From Clostridium kluyveri (GTDB taxonomy: Bacteria > Bacillota > Clostridia > Clostridiales > Clostridiaceae): 64,000 nucleotides of DNA. A program made the position numbers and the translations under genes. The stretch lies in contig NZ_CP018335.1 of NCBI RefSeq assembly GCF_001902295.1, positions 2,232,001-2,296,000 on the forward strand, written 5' to 3'. Positions 18,398 to 28,260 of this stretch are shown piece by piece. Positions within the stretch are counted from its first letter, which is position 1. Each line of letters starts with the position of its first letter. The notes beneath the pieces were generated by a model. That model made no database searches. It saw only the letters and a program-made list of their open reading frames with translations, and was not told the DNA's origin.

Positions 18398-20619
18398 GCC
18401 AACTCCTCCTTTGAAAACTGTGACAATGCAATTTCCTTATATACATCACAATTCTCCATAAGTTCTTTATGAGTACCTGTCCCTACTATACTGCCATTGT
18501 CAAGAACTATTATTTCATCTGCATCTATAATTGTGGAAATACGCTGTGCCACAATAAGGAATGTACAGCCTGCAGTTTCTTTTTTTAGTGTTTTCCTAAG
18601 TGCAGCATCTGTTTTAAAATCAAGAGCTGAGAAACTGTCATCAAACAAATAAATTTCAGGTTTTTTAAGTAGTGCACGGGCAATAGATAATCTCTGTTTC
18701 TGCCCTCCAGATACATTTGATCCTCCCTGGGAAATTTCAGTTTTGAATCCTTCTGGTTTAGTGTTTATAAATTCCATGGCTTGAGCAATCTCTGCGGCAT
18801 TTTTAATATCTTTTTCCGCTGCATTCTTGTTTGCATATTTAAGATTGGATTCAATTGTACCACTAAATAAATAACTCTTTTGAGGTACATATCCTATTTT
18901 GTCACGAAGCTCTTGCTGTGATACATCTTTTACATTTACACCATTTACAAAAATTTCTCCCTTCGTTACATCATAAAAACGCATAATCAGATTTATAAGA
19001 GTAGTTTTACCCGAACCTGTAGAACCTATAAATGCAGTAGTTTTGCCTGGCAGTGCCTTGAAACTAATATTTTTAAGTATGTCCTCTTCGGCTCCCGGAT
19101 ATCTAAAAGACACATTCTTAAATTCCACCACACCTTTTATGCTATCATCAAAATGTTTAGGTGTTTTGGGATCTGAAATTAAAATTTCCTTTCTAAAAAC
19201 CTCATCAATACGTTGTGCTGAAACAGATGCTCTAGGTATGAGAATAAACATTACTGCAAGCATTAAAAAAGCCATGATTATCTGCATTGCATATTGCATA
19301 AAGGCCATCATATCTCCCACCTGCATACTTGCATTTGCCACCTCATGGGAACCTATCCACACGATAATCAACGTTACCCCGTTCATAATAAGCATCATAA
19401 CGGGCATCATACAGGCCATTACACGATTTACAAATAGATTTGTATTGGTAACATCCTTATTTGCCCTGTCAAAGCGTTTTTCTTCAAAATCTTGAGTATT
19501 AAAAGCTCTTATTACCATCATTCCTGAAAGACTTTCACGGGTTACAAGGTTAAGTCTGTCAATAAGTTTTTGTATAATCTTAAATTTAGGAAAAGCCACT
19601 GCAAATATTATAAAAATCAACCCTAAAAGTACTATAACTGCCACTGCAATAATCCATGACATAGAACTACTTTTTTGGACAGCTCTTATTACACCTCCAA
19701 TTCCCATAATAGGTGCATAAAATACCATTCTTATCATAATTACCATAAGCATTTGTATTTGTGTTATATCATTAGTACTTCTTGTTATAAGGGAAGCTGT
19801 TGAAAAATCATCAAACTCTTTATTTGAGAATTTCTCCACTTTTTCAAATATATTTTTACGGAGATTCCTTGCAAGTCCTGCAGCTGTTTTAGACGCTAAA
19901 AATCCCACTATTATGGTGCATATACCACCTAATAATGATATAAGAAGCATAATCATTCCCGTATTTATGATATATCTATTCTGCATCTTATCCGTATTCA
20001 TCCCCAGAGCCTTATACTCAGCCTTAACTTCTGAAACAGCAGATTGAGTTATCATGCTGTCATCTAAATTTGAGATTTTATTATCTATGCCTTTAATTAT
20101 CTCTTCACGCTGATTATATGGCATGGAGGAAATTACTGCAAACAGATCTGTATTCACAGGTACTTTAAATCCATTAAAGGATATTATTCCATTTTCACTA
20201 TTGGATTTAATCTTTTCAATACTAGAAACTCTAAGTATTGCCCTGCCCATTATATTATTCAGTTTTTCTCTTTCACTCTTTTTTATATCTTCAACTACAA
20301 AAATAGGCTCATTTTTAAGATTAGGATACTCCTTTAAATACTCTTCATAATCTTTACTGGACTTATCAATAAATTTATAGCTCTTAAAAACCTCTTCTTT
20401 ATCTTCTTCATTCATGAGTAATTGTGTCTTATTCATTTCACTTTGTCTTATTGCCTGGGGAACTGCATCTAAAATACCCCCTTGTTGTATACCCTTATTC
20501 ACAATATTAGAAGTGTAATCTGGAAGAGCCAAATCACACATAGCCTGCACAAACAAAAGTACTACGGCCATAATAATCATTGCAACAAATGGTTTTAAGT
20601 ATTTTATTAATTTTATCAT
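18394..20619 (-). CDS. ABC exporter half-transporter with degenerate ATP site
   Basis: 741 aa. After the first transmembrane helix (about 15-35) there is an extra hydrophilic, extracytoplasmic region of about 180 residues before the second helix, typical of one partner of heterodimeric exporters. The ATPase has Walker A GSTGSGKTTL and signature VSGGQKQRLSIARA, but Walker B ends LFDDSFSALD: Asp replaces the catalytic Glu, so one of the two ATP sites should be non-hydrolytic. I choose ATG at 20619 after GAGGAG; the upstream ATG at 20640 precedes that site. Confidence 0.92.
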   Translation of the reverse strand: MIKLIKYLKPFVAMIIMAVVLLFVQAMCDLALPDYTSNIVNKGIQQGGILDAVPQAIRQSEMNKTQLLMNEEDKEEVFKSYKFIDKSSKDYEEYLKEYPNLKNEPIFVVEDIKKSEREKLNNIMGRAILRVSSIEKIKSNSENGIISFNGFKVPVNTDLFAVISSMPYNQREEIIKGIDNKISNLDDSMITQSAVSEVKAEYKALGMNTDKMQNRYIINTGMIMLLISLLGGICTIIVGFLASKTAAGLARNLRKNIFEKVEKFSNKEFDDFSTASLITRSTNDITQIQMLMVIMIRMVFYAPIMGIGGVIRAVQKSSSMSWIIAVAVIVLLGLIFIIFAVAFPKFKIIQKLIDRLNLVTRESLSGMMVIRAFNTQDFEEKRFDRANKDVTNTNLFVNRVMACMMPVMMLIMNGVTLIIVWIGSHEVANASMQVGDMMAFMQYAMQIIMAFLMLAVMFILIPRASVSAQRIDEVFRKEILISDPKTPKHFDDSIKGVVEFKNVSFRYPGAEEDILKNISFKALPGKTTAFIGSTGSGKTTLINLIMRFYDVTKGEIFVNGVNVKDVSQQELRDKIGYVPQKSYLFSGTIESNLKYANKNAAEKDIKNAAEIAQAMEFINTKPEGFKTEISQGGSNVSGGQKQRLSIARALLKKPEIYLFDDSFSALDFKTDAALRKTLKKETAGCTFLIVAQRISTIIDADEIIVLDNGSIVGTGTHKELMENCDVYKEIALSQFSKEELA

Positions 20620-20660
20620 TATTAGATTTACTCTCCTCATTCAATAATATAGGTTTAAAA

Positions 20661-21098
20661 TTATTTCTTTTTATTTATCAATTTTTCTAACAAATCCAAC
20701 CCCTCAAGTATTTTATCAATTTCATTAGATGGAACTCCATCTATAATATCTTCAAATTTCTTCTCAATTTCACAAAAATTATCGTGAAAACTTCTTTTAA
20801 ATTTTTCAGTTACACTTATATATACTACCCTCCTATCTGTCTTGCTTCTAATTCTCTTAACCAATCCCTGTGTTTCTAGTCTATCTACAATTCCTGACAC
20901 AGTACTATTAGACAATCCTATCTTTTTACTTAAATCACTTATTTTCATCTGTCCATGTCTATGTAATATGCCAACAAGCATCCCCTGTGTTCCTGTAAGA
21001 TTAAAGGGATTAAACCTATTTGCCATACTTTTTTTAAAAGAAAATAGAATTACTTTCATTTTGGTCACTATTAAAATACCTTTATTCTCTTCTGTCAT
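20661..21098 (-). CDS. MarR-family transcriptional regulator
   Basis: 145 aa winged-helix protein: MKISDLSKKIGLSNSTVSGI is the recognition region, followed by the wing DRRVVYISVT. It is the first gene of a marR-ABC-ABC operon and most likely represses it until an exported compound binds. Its start is ATG with AAGGTAGGTG upstream. A tandem 15-bp repeat between promoter and start is a plausible operator. Confidence 0.92.
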   Translation of the reverse strand: MTEENKGILIVTKMKVILFSFKKSMANRFNPFNLTGTQGMLVGILHRHGQMKISDLSKKIGLSNSTVSGIVDRLETQGLVKRIRSKTDRRVVYISVTEKFKRSFHDNFCEIEKKFEDIIDGVPSNEIDKILEGLDLLEKLINKKK

Positions 21099-21123
21099 GG
21101 ATTCACCTACCTTAAATTTAAAA

Positions 21124-21201
21124 AATATTTTCTATCCGAATATTTTCTATCCGAATATTTTATTTATGAATCATTTTACTACTTATATTTTTTAAAGTCA
21201 A
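21124..21201 (-). promoter_or_regulatory. Promoter and tandem-repeat operator of the marR-ABC operon
   Basis: TTGACT (21201-21196), 17 bases, TAAAAT (21178-21173). Downstream of the -10 are two perfect tandem 15-mers AATATTTTCTATCCG (plus strand; 21124-21138 and 21139-21153) and a partial third. Position suggests autoregulation by the MarR protein. Confidence 0.65.
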
Positions 21202-21295
21202 CACTTTTAAAATACATATAGTTATTGAAGATGTGTCATATTAAATATAAAATAATTATATACTAATCAATTAATAATGAAAGCAGGAAATTTAT

Positions 21296-22024
21296 ATGTT
21301 ACTTAACTTGTTTAGAGGAATACTTATAGGCTTAATAACAGGAATGCCTACAGGTCCTATTGGTGCCATATGTCTTAAAAATACTATAGCCTTTGGAAAT
21401 ACCTATGGCTTGGTATCAGGATTAGGTTCAGCACTGGCAGATAGTATCTATGCAGCACTGGCTTCCTTAAGTTTCATAATAGTGGAAAAATTTATTCTCC
21501 TGCACGGATTATATTTTCGTATCATAGGTGGGATTATATTAATTTGTTTTGGTATCTACACTTTTATAAAAGAAAAATCAGATAATAATACCTGCAAATC
21601 AGCTAAAACAGAATCATTAAATAATACTTCTTTATTTAAAGCTTTCATATCAACTTTCCTAATGGCATTTGCAAATCCACTTACAATTTTTTCTTTTATA
21701 GCTGTATTTACGGGATTGCATTTAATACATATAGGAAGAGACATGTCTAGTAGAATACTTTTGATAGTGGGAGTGTTTATAGGGAGTATGTTTTGGTGGT
21801 TTATATTAATTTTTATGACTGGTAAATTCAGTAATAAGCTAAATTCCAAAAATACAAAATTTATAAATAAAATTTTAAATTCTATAATAATATTTTCTGG
21901 AATTATAATATTCTTAGGGGCTTTTAATACATTTAATATAAGAAAGCCTCCCCTTTTACATTCAAAGTTATTTCAGGTAATTCTGAACGTAAAATACAAA
22001 CTGACTCCCCACAGATATAGATAA
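21296..22024 (+). CDS. LysE-family exporter
   Basis: 242 aa membrane protein with about six hydrophobic helices. The N-terminus (GILIGLITGMPTGPIGAICL) carries the LysE/RhtB hallmark Pro/Gly segment. A later helix has FLMAFANPLTIFSFIAVFTG. These proteins export amino acids or related small molecules; the substrate is unknown. The start follows AAAGCAGGAAA. It is divergent from the marR operon, so the two units may share control. Confidence 0.85.
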   Translation: MLLNLFRGILIGLITGMPTGPIGAICLKNTIAFGNTYGLVSGLGSALADSIYAALASLSFIIVEKFILLHGLYFRIIGGIILICFGIYTFIKEKSDNNTCKSAKTESLNNTSLFKAFISTFLMAFANPLTIFSFIAVFTGLHLIHIGRDMSSRILLIVGVFIGSMFWWFILIFMTGKFSNKLNSKNTKFINKILNSIIIFSGIIIFLGAFNTFNIRKPPLLHSKLFQVILNVKYKLTPHRYR

Positions 22025-22066
22025 AAATTACTATGTATGTAATCTATTAATTTTGTATAATAAAAA

Positions 22067-22103
22067 CAGGTTTCCCAAATAGTTGTCCTAAGGGAAACCT
22101 GTA
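22067..22103 (-). terminator. Rho-independent terminator
   Basis: ACAGGTTTCCC/GGGAAACCTGT stem; on the minus strand it is followed by TTTTTATT, so it ends the APC permease gene, and may also stop the convergent LysE transcript. Confidence 0.85.
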
Positions 22104-22122
22104 GAAAAGATTTATTACAAAA

Positions 22123-23985
22123 TTATTTCTTTAAACATTCTTCATTATCTTCAAAAATTATATAAGGTACTGTAACTATTGCTATATTTCTTCTTCTAAG
22201 CAGCATGGTTTTAATAAATAATGCAGTCTGATTGTGTAGTATATTTCCCCACCACCTAGTAACCACAAATTGAGGAAGTACCACTGTTACCGTATCTTTA
22301 GAACCTGCTGCATATTCTTCAGATTCTATAAATTTAACTAAAGGTCCCACTACACTTCTATAAGCAGATTTCTTTACCACTATAGGTATACCTATATCAT
22401 ATTCATGCCATTTTGATAAAAGTCTGGCTGTAGCCTCATCATCTATTGAAACATGGAAAACTATTATATTATTGGATATTGTTCTGGCATAGTTTAAAGC
22501 CTTCAGAAACGACCTATTTAAAGTGTCTATGGGAACAATAACATATCTTTTTTGCTTTGTAAAATCTATTTCCTTAGGTCTTTCATTTACCGCAAGCTTT
22601 AACTGCTGAGCTACCTTTTTGTAATGTCTATTTATTTCTACCATAATATAAACAACTGCAGGTATTAATATAAAAACAATCCAGGCTCCCTGCAAAAATT
22701 TAGTTATACCTAATATGACAGCTGTAGCAAAAGTAACTACTGCCCCTATACCATTTATAATCGCTTTATGCCTCCAGCCTGTATTTTTTAATTTTACCCA
22801 TCTTTTAAACATTCCTGCCTGTGACAAAGTAAAAGATATAAATACTCCCACTGCATATAAAGGCAGCAAACTGTGGGTTTCCCCATTAAATATAACAACA
22901 AGTATAGAAGATATTATACATAACATCATAATTCCATTAGAATACCCAAGTCTCTTTCCTCTTTTGGCAAATTGTCTAGGTGCAAATCCATCTTTTGCTA
23001 TAAAAGCCAGTAATAATGGCAGTCCTGTAAAAGCAGTGTTGCTGGCCATTATAAGTATGATAGTAGTAGTTATCTGAACCAGATAAAACATAATATTGTG
23101 GCCAAATATCTGAGAAGCAAGTTGGGCAACTACTGTTACTTCAGTGTTAGGTACTGTATGATAAAGTGTGGATAGATAAGATACCCCTCCAAATATTATA
23201 AGTACAACAATTGCCAAAAGCTCCAGAACTATACGGGCATTTTTTTGTGAAGGCTCTTTAAAACTGGGGATGCCATTACTTACGGCTTCTATACCAGTAA
23301 GTGCCGTACATCCTGACGAAAAGGCCCTTATAAATAATAATAGGGTTATATTGGATACAACTTCTGGTATTTTGTATACCGGTTTAGGTACATAGCCAAA
23401 TACCTTTACTTTAAATATTCCAACTATAATCATGCACAAAATAACAGCCATAAATATGTAAGTTGGAGTACCAAATACTTTAGATGATTCCCTTATACCT
23501 CTAAGGTTTCCTATGGTTATAATAACTATAAAAAATAGAGTTATAGTAACCCTATGAGGTGATAAGAAGGGTATTGCAGAAATTATAGCAGCAGTACCTG
23601 CCGATGTGCTTACCGCCACAGTTAGTATGTATCCAATGGTTAAAGATGCCCCTGCCACAAGTCCGGAAACCGTTCCTAGATTATCTTTTGCAACAATATA
23701 AGAACCTCCTCCTTGGGGATAGGCATCTATAGTTTGTCTATAAGACAATGTAACCAAGATCATTAAAAATACAACACACAGTGCTGAATAAAACATATAT
23801 TTATAGGACATTATACCCAAAACCGGTATAAGTACCCATAGTATTTCCTCCCCTGCATAGGCTACAGAGGATATTGCATCACTGGATAATACAGGTAGTC
23901 CCCAAAGCACATTAAACTTTTCAGATTTAAGTTCTGTAGTTTTAAGACTCCTACCTATTAATAATCTTCCTAATTTAGATAACAT
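22123..23985 (-). CDS. APC-family permease, KimA/YdaO-like
   Basis: 620 aa: about twelve transmembrane helices (30-460) and a cytoplasmic C-terminal domain of about 150 residues resembling the universal-stress fold. The start of the transporter reads LSSDAISSVAYAGEEILW, the pattern of the KimA potassium importers and relatives. Likely a proton-coupled K+ or amino-acid importer. I looked for a c-di-AMP (ydaO) riboswitch upstream and did not find one. The start follows AGAGGTG. Confidence 0.8.
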   Translation of the reverse strand: MLSKLGRLLIGRSLKTTELKSEKFNVLWGLPVLSSDAISSVAYAGEEILWVLIPVLGIMSYKYMFYSALCVVFLMILVTLSYRQTIDAYPQGGGSYIVAKDNLGTVSGLVAGASLTIGYILTVAVSTSAGTAAIISAIPFLSPHRVTITLFFIVIITIGNLRGIRESSKVFGTPTYIFMAVILCMIIVGIFKVKVFGYVPKPVYKIPEVVSNITLLLFIRAFSSGCTALTGIEAVSNGIPSFKEPSQKNARIVLELLAIVVLIIFGGVSYLSTLYHTVPNTEVTVVAQLASQIFGHNIMFYLVQITTTIILIMASNTAFTGLPLLLAFIAKDGFAPRQFAKRGKRLGYSNGIMMLCIISSILVVIFNGETHSLLPLYAVGVFISFTLSQAGMFKRWVKLKNTGWRHKAIINGIGAVVTFATAVILGITKFLQGAWIVFILIPAVVYIMVEINRHYKKVAQQLKLAVNERPKEIDFTKQKRYVIVPIDTLNRSFLKALNYARTISNNIIVFHVSIDDEATARLLSKWHEYDIGIPIVVKKSAYRSVVGPLVKFIESEEYAAGSKDTVTVVLPQFVVTRWWGNILHNQTALFIKTMLLRRRNIAIVTVPYIIFEDNEECLKK

Positions 23986-24000
23986 TTTTACACCTCTAAA

Positions 24001-24377
24001 AGCAAATTTTCTTTTAACTTTAGTATGAGACGATTATATATTATTATTCAATTTTATAATAGCTTTATTTACCATATTTAAAGCTCATTTTCAATGAAAT
24101 TATCCAGTTTAACTCAATAAAATAACTCATTTAATTGTTTTTCACACTTATTCTTCAATTTAATACTATTCACATTAAATCCACAGATTACTTTTTCCAC
24201 TACTACAGAGCACATATACATGAATATTAAAGTATAGAGTGCCTTTGGTAAACCTCTTATAAAAATTACCATAAAACTAAAAATTCCAAATTCTCTATCT
24301 ATAGTTTTAAAACCCAGTATAAATATTGGTATATTTAAAGAAAATTATCTAATCAAGTAATTCAAATGTAATTAAAC
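24001..24377. other. AT-rich gap without recognisable gene
   Basis: No ORF with a ribosome binding site, no riboswitch motif and no convincing terminator hairpin seen between the permease and the GGDEF gene. Confidence 0.6.
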
Positions 24378-25247
24378 TTATATTAGAACAACTCTATTTC
24401 TACCTCTAACTTTTGCCTCATAAAGTGCTGAATCTGCCCTTTCAATGCACTCTATAAAACTTATACTATGATTAAAGTTAACTAGTCCAAAACTCATGGT
24501 CATGTGAAATATTTTGTCATTATATTCAAAAATTTCATTCTCAATTATAGCTCTGATATTTTCAATTACAGATAATGCATACTTTAAATCTGTTTCAGGA
24601 AGAAAAATTACAAATTCTTCTCCTCCATACCTGGAAATCACATCCTCTTTACGTAAATTATCTTTAAATATACATGCTATTTTTTTTAAAACTTCATCTC
24701 CGCATCCATGTCCATATGTATCATTAATATTTTTAAAAAAATCCACATCTCCAATAGCCAATGAAAATGACGTAGGCCTTGTACTAATTTTTTTTATTTC
24801 ACATTCAAATTTCTGCCTTAAATCTCTTCTGTTGGATAATTTAGTAAGAGGATCAATTCTAGACATATTATCTAAATACATATTTAATCTAGTCAATTTA
24901 AAATTTGCTTTATTTAGCTTACACTTTTCCTGTTCCAATAATTTATTTTTATTCTCAATTTCTCTAGTCCTATATTTTACTGCCTTTTCTAATTTAAAGT
25001 TTATACTTTTTAATTCTCTTAAATAAAGTTTATTTTCATAATGTTCTTTCATAAAGAGTTCTACAATATTTTTTATATATCTTAAAGTGTTGCAATCAGT
25101 ATTTTTCGAAATATATAAGTAATAATTTGAATAATTAAGTTCAATTTTTATATATTTACAATTATTAATATTTTCTTGCAAAATAAATAAATCATCTAGA
25201 TTACATAATTTTTTTAAATTAATGATTAATTCATCTGTTCTATTCAT
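24378..25247 (-). CDS. Diguanylate cyclase (GGDEF protein)
   Basis: 289 aa. The C-terminal GGDEF domain (about 130-289) carries RYGGEEFVIFLPE, so the active-site loop is GGEEF. An RXXD inhibitory site (RKED) lies five residues before it, predicting product inhibition by c-di-GMP. The N-terminal 90 residues have no transmembrane helix, followed by a coiled coil (KAVKYRTREIENKNKLLEQE). A soluble enzyme with an unassigned sensory front. The start is ATG after GGCGGTG. Confidence 0.92.
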   Translation of the reverse strand: MNRTDELIINLKKLCNLDDLFILQENINNCKYIKIELNYSNYYLYISKNTDCNTLRYIKNIVELFMKEHYENKLYLRELKSINFKLEKAVKYRTREIENKNKLLEQEKCKLNKANFKLTRLNMYLDNMSRIDPLTKLSNRRDLRQKFECEIKKISTRPTSFSLAIGDVDFFKNINDTYGHGCGDEVLKKIACIFKDNLRKEDVISRYGGEEFVIFLPETDLKYALSVIENIRAIIENEIFEYNDKIFHMTMSFGLVNFNHSISFIECIERADSALYEAKVRGRNRVVLI

Positions 25248-25552
25248 AGATTCACCGCCAATCGAGTAAAACTATCCTTATTGTATATTTTTATAGGACG
25301 ACAACTATTTTACTAATATTTTCAAATTATATTTTAATTAAATAAATCAAAAACTATATTTTAAGAAAATTAATACTTTATAATAAAAGATTATATCCCA
25401 TAAACAACCCTTTTTCTACTTTATAATACTTTTTTTTATGTTTATTTCATGTTTTTTATATAAAAATAAATGTATTAGAAGATAATTCTATATTATAATC
25501 TAATACATTAAATATAATAATACACCTGCTGGTGTCATTAACTATTGTATTT
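25248..25552. other. AT-rich gap
   Basis: Very AT-rich and free of supported ORFs. A short perfect palindrome ACACC-TGCT-GGTGT near 25522 is too small to classify. Confidence 0.5.
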
Positions 25553-26209
25553 TCATTTTTTATAAGAAGTATCAATTACTTTAATAGCATCGATTAATTG
25601 TTCTGGTTTGCTTATAATAAGTTTATTATTATTTTCGAACTTATTTTTATCATATCCCCAGCCATATTCCACTAAAATCACATTTTTTATCCCTGCTTTT
25701 TTAGCAGAATCATAATCAGATAATCTATCACCAATTGCTATAACTTCATCCTTTCTAACATTATATTCATTAATTACAGTTTCAAATTCTTCCGACTTAT
25801 CCAGCTCCTGATGTCCGTACTTATGTCCTATGACATCTGAAAAATATTTATCTATATTATAACTTGAAAGCTTTTGCATTACTTCTTCCTTGTAATTTGA
25901 AGATACTAATACCAATTTGTAACGACTGCATGCCCATGATAAGACATCTTTTATACCTTGAAAAATACCTGGTTTTTTGGTAATAATCTCTTTTCTAAAT
26001 ATCTCCACTGCTTTTTTTTGTTTATCAGAGTCCATGCCAAGATTGTTATAACACTCATGAAAATCATAACCATATATATTTCTAAATTCCTCAATTGTAG
26101 ATGGTATTTTCACATCTAACTCACTACCTATAACTTTATATATGTCATAAATGTTAGGAAAAGAATCCACTAATACACCATCGTAATCAAAAATTATTAA
26201 TTTAATCAT
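25553..26209 (-). CDS. HAD-superfamily phosphatase
   Basis: 218 aa, Gph/beta-phosphoglucomutase-like. HAD motif I is FDYDGVLVDSF (residues 7-17), motif II LVSSNYKEE near 108, and motif IV AIGDRLSDYDSAKKAG near 165 with the metal-binding Asp pair. A helical cap sits between I and II. Broad substrate possibilities (phosphoglycolate, sugar phosphates). Single gene; the start is ATG behind AGAGGGGG. Confidence 0.85.
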   Translation of the reverse strand: MIKLIIFDYDGVLVDSFPNIYDIYKVIGSELDVKIPSTIEEFRNIYGYDFHECYNNLGMDSDKQKKAVEIFRKEIITKKPGIFQGIKDVLSWACSRYKLVLVSSNYKEEVMQKLSSYNIDKYFSDVIGHKYGHQELDKSEEFETVINEYNVRKDEVIAIGDRLSDYDSAKKAGIKNVILVEYGWGYDKNKFENNNKLIISKPEQLIDAIKVIDTSYKK

Positions 26210-26558
26210 TTTAATTCCCCCTCTAAATATAATGTCTAAATACTTATTAACATTATAAATTATTTACCATAACAATTAAACTTTTCTATATAAAATTAAA
26301 AATCCCCCTATATTTTTTTAAAAAAGTAAACGTTTTAAAGAATTATATGAATATTTTAAATATTCTTAAATATACATATATAAAATTAAAATTATACAAA
26401 TTTAATCTATTAAATCTAAATTAACATATATAGTTTATCCCACAAAATCTATACTATAATTAATATTAATAGTTTATGAATATTTATGAGAAAAGTTCAT
26501 TAATTCTGACTTTTAAAAGAAGGAAATATATTTTTTTTAATTTTTAGTATAATTTTAA
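26210..26558. other. AT-rich gap
   Basis: Poly(A/T)-rich sequence with no ORF or stable hairpin that I can support until the strong promoter at 26559. Confidence 0.5.
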
Positions 26559-26587
26559 TTGACATACACATACTATAGAGATATAAT
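26559..26587 (+). promoter_or_regulatory. Consensus sigma-A promoter
   Basis: TTGACA (26559-26564), exactly 17 bases, TATAAT (26582-26587): a perfect match to both hexamers. Confidence 0.85.
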
Positions 26588-26615
26588 AGAAAAAAGTAAA
26601 AGGACGGTGAATACA

Positions 26616-26747
26616 TTGAGTAAGATAAACGATAAAAAATCGGTTCTAATAACTTCGGAGGTTATTGAAGAGTGTCTTTGCGAATCTTTTGATATTACAG
26701 AAAAAAATACTCTATCACGTAAAAAAAATAAGACTCATCTAAAGTAA
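26616..26747 (+). CDS. Small hypothetical protein
   Basis: 43 aa starting at TTG, with AAAGGACGG ending about nine bases upstream; a GTG at 26607 is an alternative. The sequence begins with SKINDKKSVLITSEVIEECL and has a Lys-rich end. I recognise no family and there is no transmembrane segment. It is a complete mini-transcription unit (promoter, short leader, ORF, terminator), so it may be a small protein or simply a small RNA. Confidence 0.55.
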   Translation: MSKINDKKSVLITSEVIEECLCESFDITEKNTLSRKKNKTHLK

Positions 26748-26750
26748 TGC

Positions 26751-26817
26751 CTTTGTTATACGCTATTCTATTTTTGAAAAAAAATAGAATAGATGTATGA
26801 AAAGGCTTTTTTTATTG
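26751..26817 (+). terminator. Terminator of the small transcription unit
   Basis: Nested stem: GCCTTTGTTATAC...GTATGAAAAGGC outside, CTATTCTATTTTT/AAAAATAGAATAG inside, followed by TTTTTTT. Confidence 0.8.
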
Positions 26818-27059
26818 TTATCATTTCTTCTTAGAAAGCTATTTATATATTATACATAAAATTTGTTAAAAATTTCTCCAATTATATTAACTTTACAAAA
26901 TATTTACATTTATCTTCTTTTTCATATCCTGTTGATCTTGTGAATTTTAATTTTCTATTAGGTGATAAGCTAATTATTGTATTAGGAAGAATAAGTTATA
27001 AATATAGTAAAACTAAACACACTCTTTTACAAAGTGCATTTAGTCAACTGAAAATAATT

Positions 27060-27341
27060 CTATATTTCTTTATAAAGGTTACTTTCCTTACCAACACGAA
27101 GTTCTGCAAGTAAAGGAATTATTCTTTTAAAATGCTCAGTATTATTATGTTTTTCAATAGCTTTTCCATCTTCCCATTCTTCTATAAATGTAAGTATGGA
27201 ATCATCATTTATATCTTCAAACAAGCCATAAGAAATACAGCCTGCTTCCTGTCTGCTTTTTTCAATTAATTCTTCTGCCAATTCAATAAATTTTTCTTTC
27301 TGACCTTTTTTTAACATATTTTTTGCAACTATTTTTATCAT
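27060..27341 (-). CDS. Antibiotic biosynthesis monooxygenase (ABM)-domain protein
   Basis: 93 aa dimeric alpha/beta ferredoxin-like fold protein of the YgiN/ABM family: IKIVAKNMLKKGQKEKFIEL at the front, then CISYGLFEDI and FIEEWEDGKAIEKHNNT in the C-half. Such proteins act on quinones or reactive intermediates, but the reaction here is unknown. I use ATG at 27341 after GAGAGG, not the longer frame from 27380. Single gene. Confidence 0.82.
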   Translation of the reverse strand: MIKIVAKNMLKKGQKEKFIELAEELIEKSRQEAGCISYGLFEDINDDSILTFIEEWEDGKAIEKHNNTEHFKRIIPLLAELRVGKESNLYKEI

Positions 27342-27541
27342 TATTATCAATCCTCTCTTAGAAATTAGAATTACATACATTTACTTAAAATATGGTACAC
27401 CATTATAAGAAAGAAGTAAATGAAAGAAACCTTATCATGAATTCTATCGTATATGAATAAAAACTTCATACTGATGATAAACTATATCTATTATATAATC
27501 TATTTTTTTAACAAAAATTCTAAGGATATATGGAGTAAATC

Positions 27542-28195
27542 ATGAATCTAAATATTTTTAAACTATTTCCTGAAATGATAAAAGATCAAAATAAATATCC
27601 TTTCCCTCACACAAATATGACCTTTAAGGCATTGGTTGATGCTGCTATACCTAAAACTCCTAAGTTAGCAGAAAATCATGGGCCTATTCAATTATTCGGA
27701 GCATTGGACTGTAATATCCATGGATATGAAATATGGATATTAAATCACTTTGTTTCTTTACATATACCTCCATTAGATGTGAATATTCATCTGGCTAACT
27801 CAACTGCAAAAATGTTGGATATGGCTGCCAGACAATTGATTGATTCCAAAGAAAATAAAAAATCTATAGATTCTAAATTATTCAGGGAAAAATATATATT
27901 TGCATCCCTTGAACCAGAAGATCGCTTTCGTGCCATAAGTCTTTTAGAGGAATTAAAAATTAATCCTGCAAATTTGCCACTGCCTTTTTATAATAATCCT
28001 GGTCTTATAGTTTCTCTGACTGCCGGAATAGTTATGTTTATTACAATAGGTTACTACACTGAATGGTCAGCCTATGGTTCAACAAGTATGGAAACACCTA
28101 ATAAACGAAAATTAAAGCAATTTCCTATAGGATGGGAGCAGGTAGAATATCCAGGCCCTTCTAAAGGATACCATGCTTTCAGAGGATATTTATGA
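27542..28195 (+). CDS. Small subunit-like partner of the GMC oxidoreductase
   Basis: 217 aa, no recognised catalytic motif. It has a hydrophobic stretch near 160-180 (PGLIVSLTAGIVMFITIGYY), and the context resembles gluconate 2-dehydrogenase subunit 3-type partners. No signal peptide or Tat motif is obvious at the N-terminus. It precedes the flavoprotein gene by 65 bases on the same strand, so the two likely form a complex. The start follows TGGAG. The function is inferred only from the neighbour. Confidence 0.6.
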   Translation: MNLNIFKLFPEMIKDQNKYPFPHTNMTFKALVDAAIPKTPKLAENHGPIQLFGALDCNIHGYEIWILNHFVSLHIPPLDVNIHLANSTAKMLDMAARQLIDSKENKKSIDSKLFREKYIFASLEPEDRFRAISLLEELKINPANLPLPFYNNPGLIVSLTAGIVMFITIGYYTEWSAYGSTSMETPNKRKLKQFPIGWEQVEYPGPSKGYHAFRGYL

Positions 28196-28203
28196 GTAAA
28201 ATT

Positions 28204-28226
28204 CTACCTGAACCTAAAATCACTTA
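28204..28226 (-). repeat. Single diverged copy of the 25-bp intergenic repeat
   Basis: CTACCTGAACCTAAAATCACTTA between the two GMC-unit genes matches the inverted form of the unit seen at 8705-8922, with a few changes. Confidence 0.5.
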
Positions 28227-28260
28227 ATCATATAAGTTCGTAAAATAGGAGGTGTATTTT

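Noticed and set aside
24001..24377. c-di-AMP (ydaO) riboswitch upstream of the KimA-like permease
   Set aside because: No conserved ydaO core motifs were found.
25515..25535. ACACC/GGTGT palindrome as terminator
   Set aside because: The stem is only five base pairs and has no U run.
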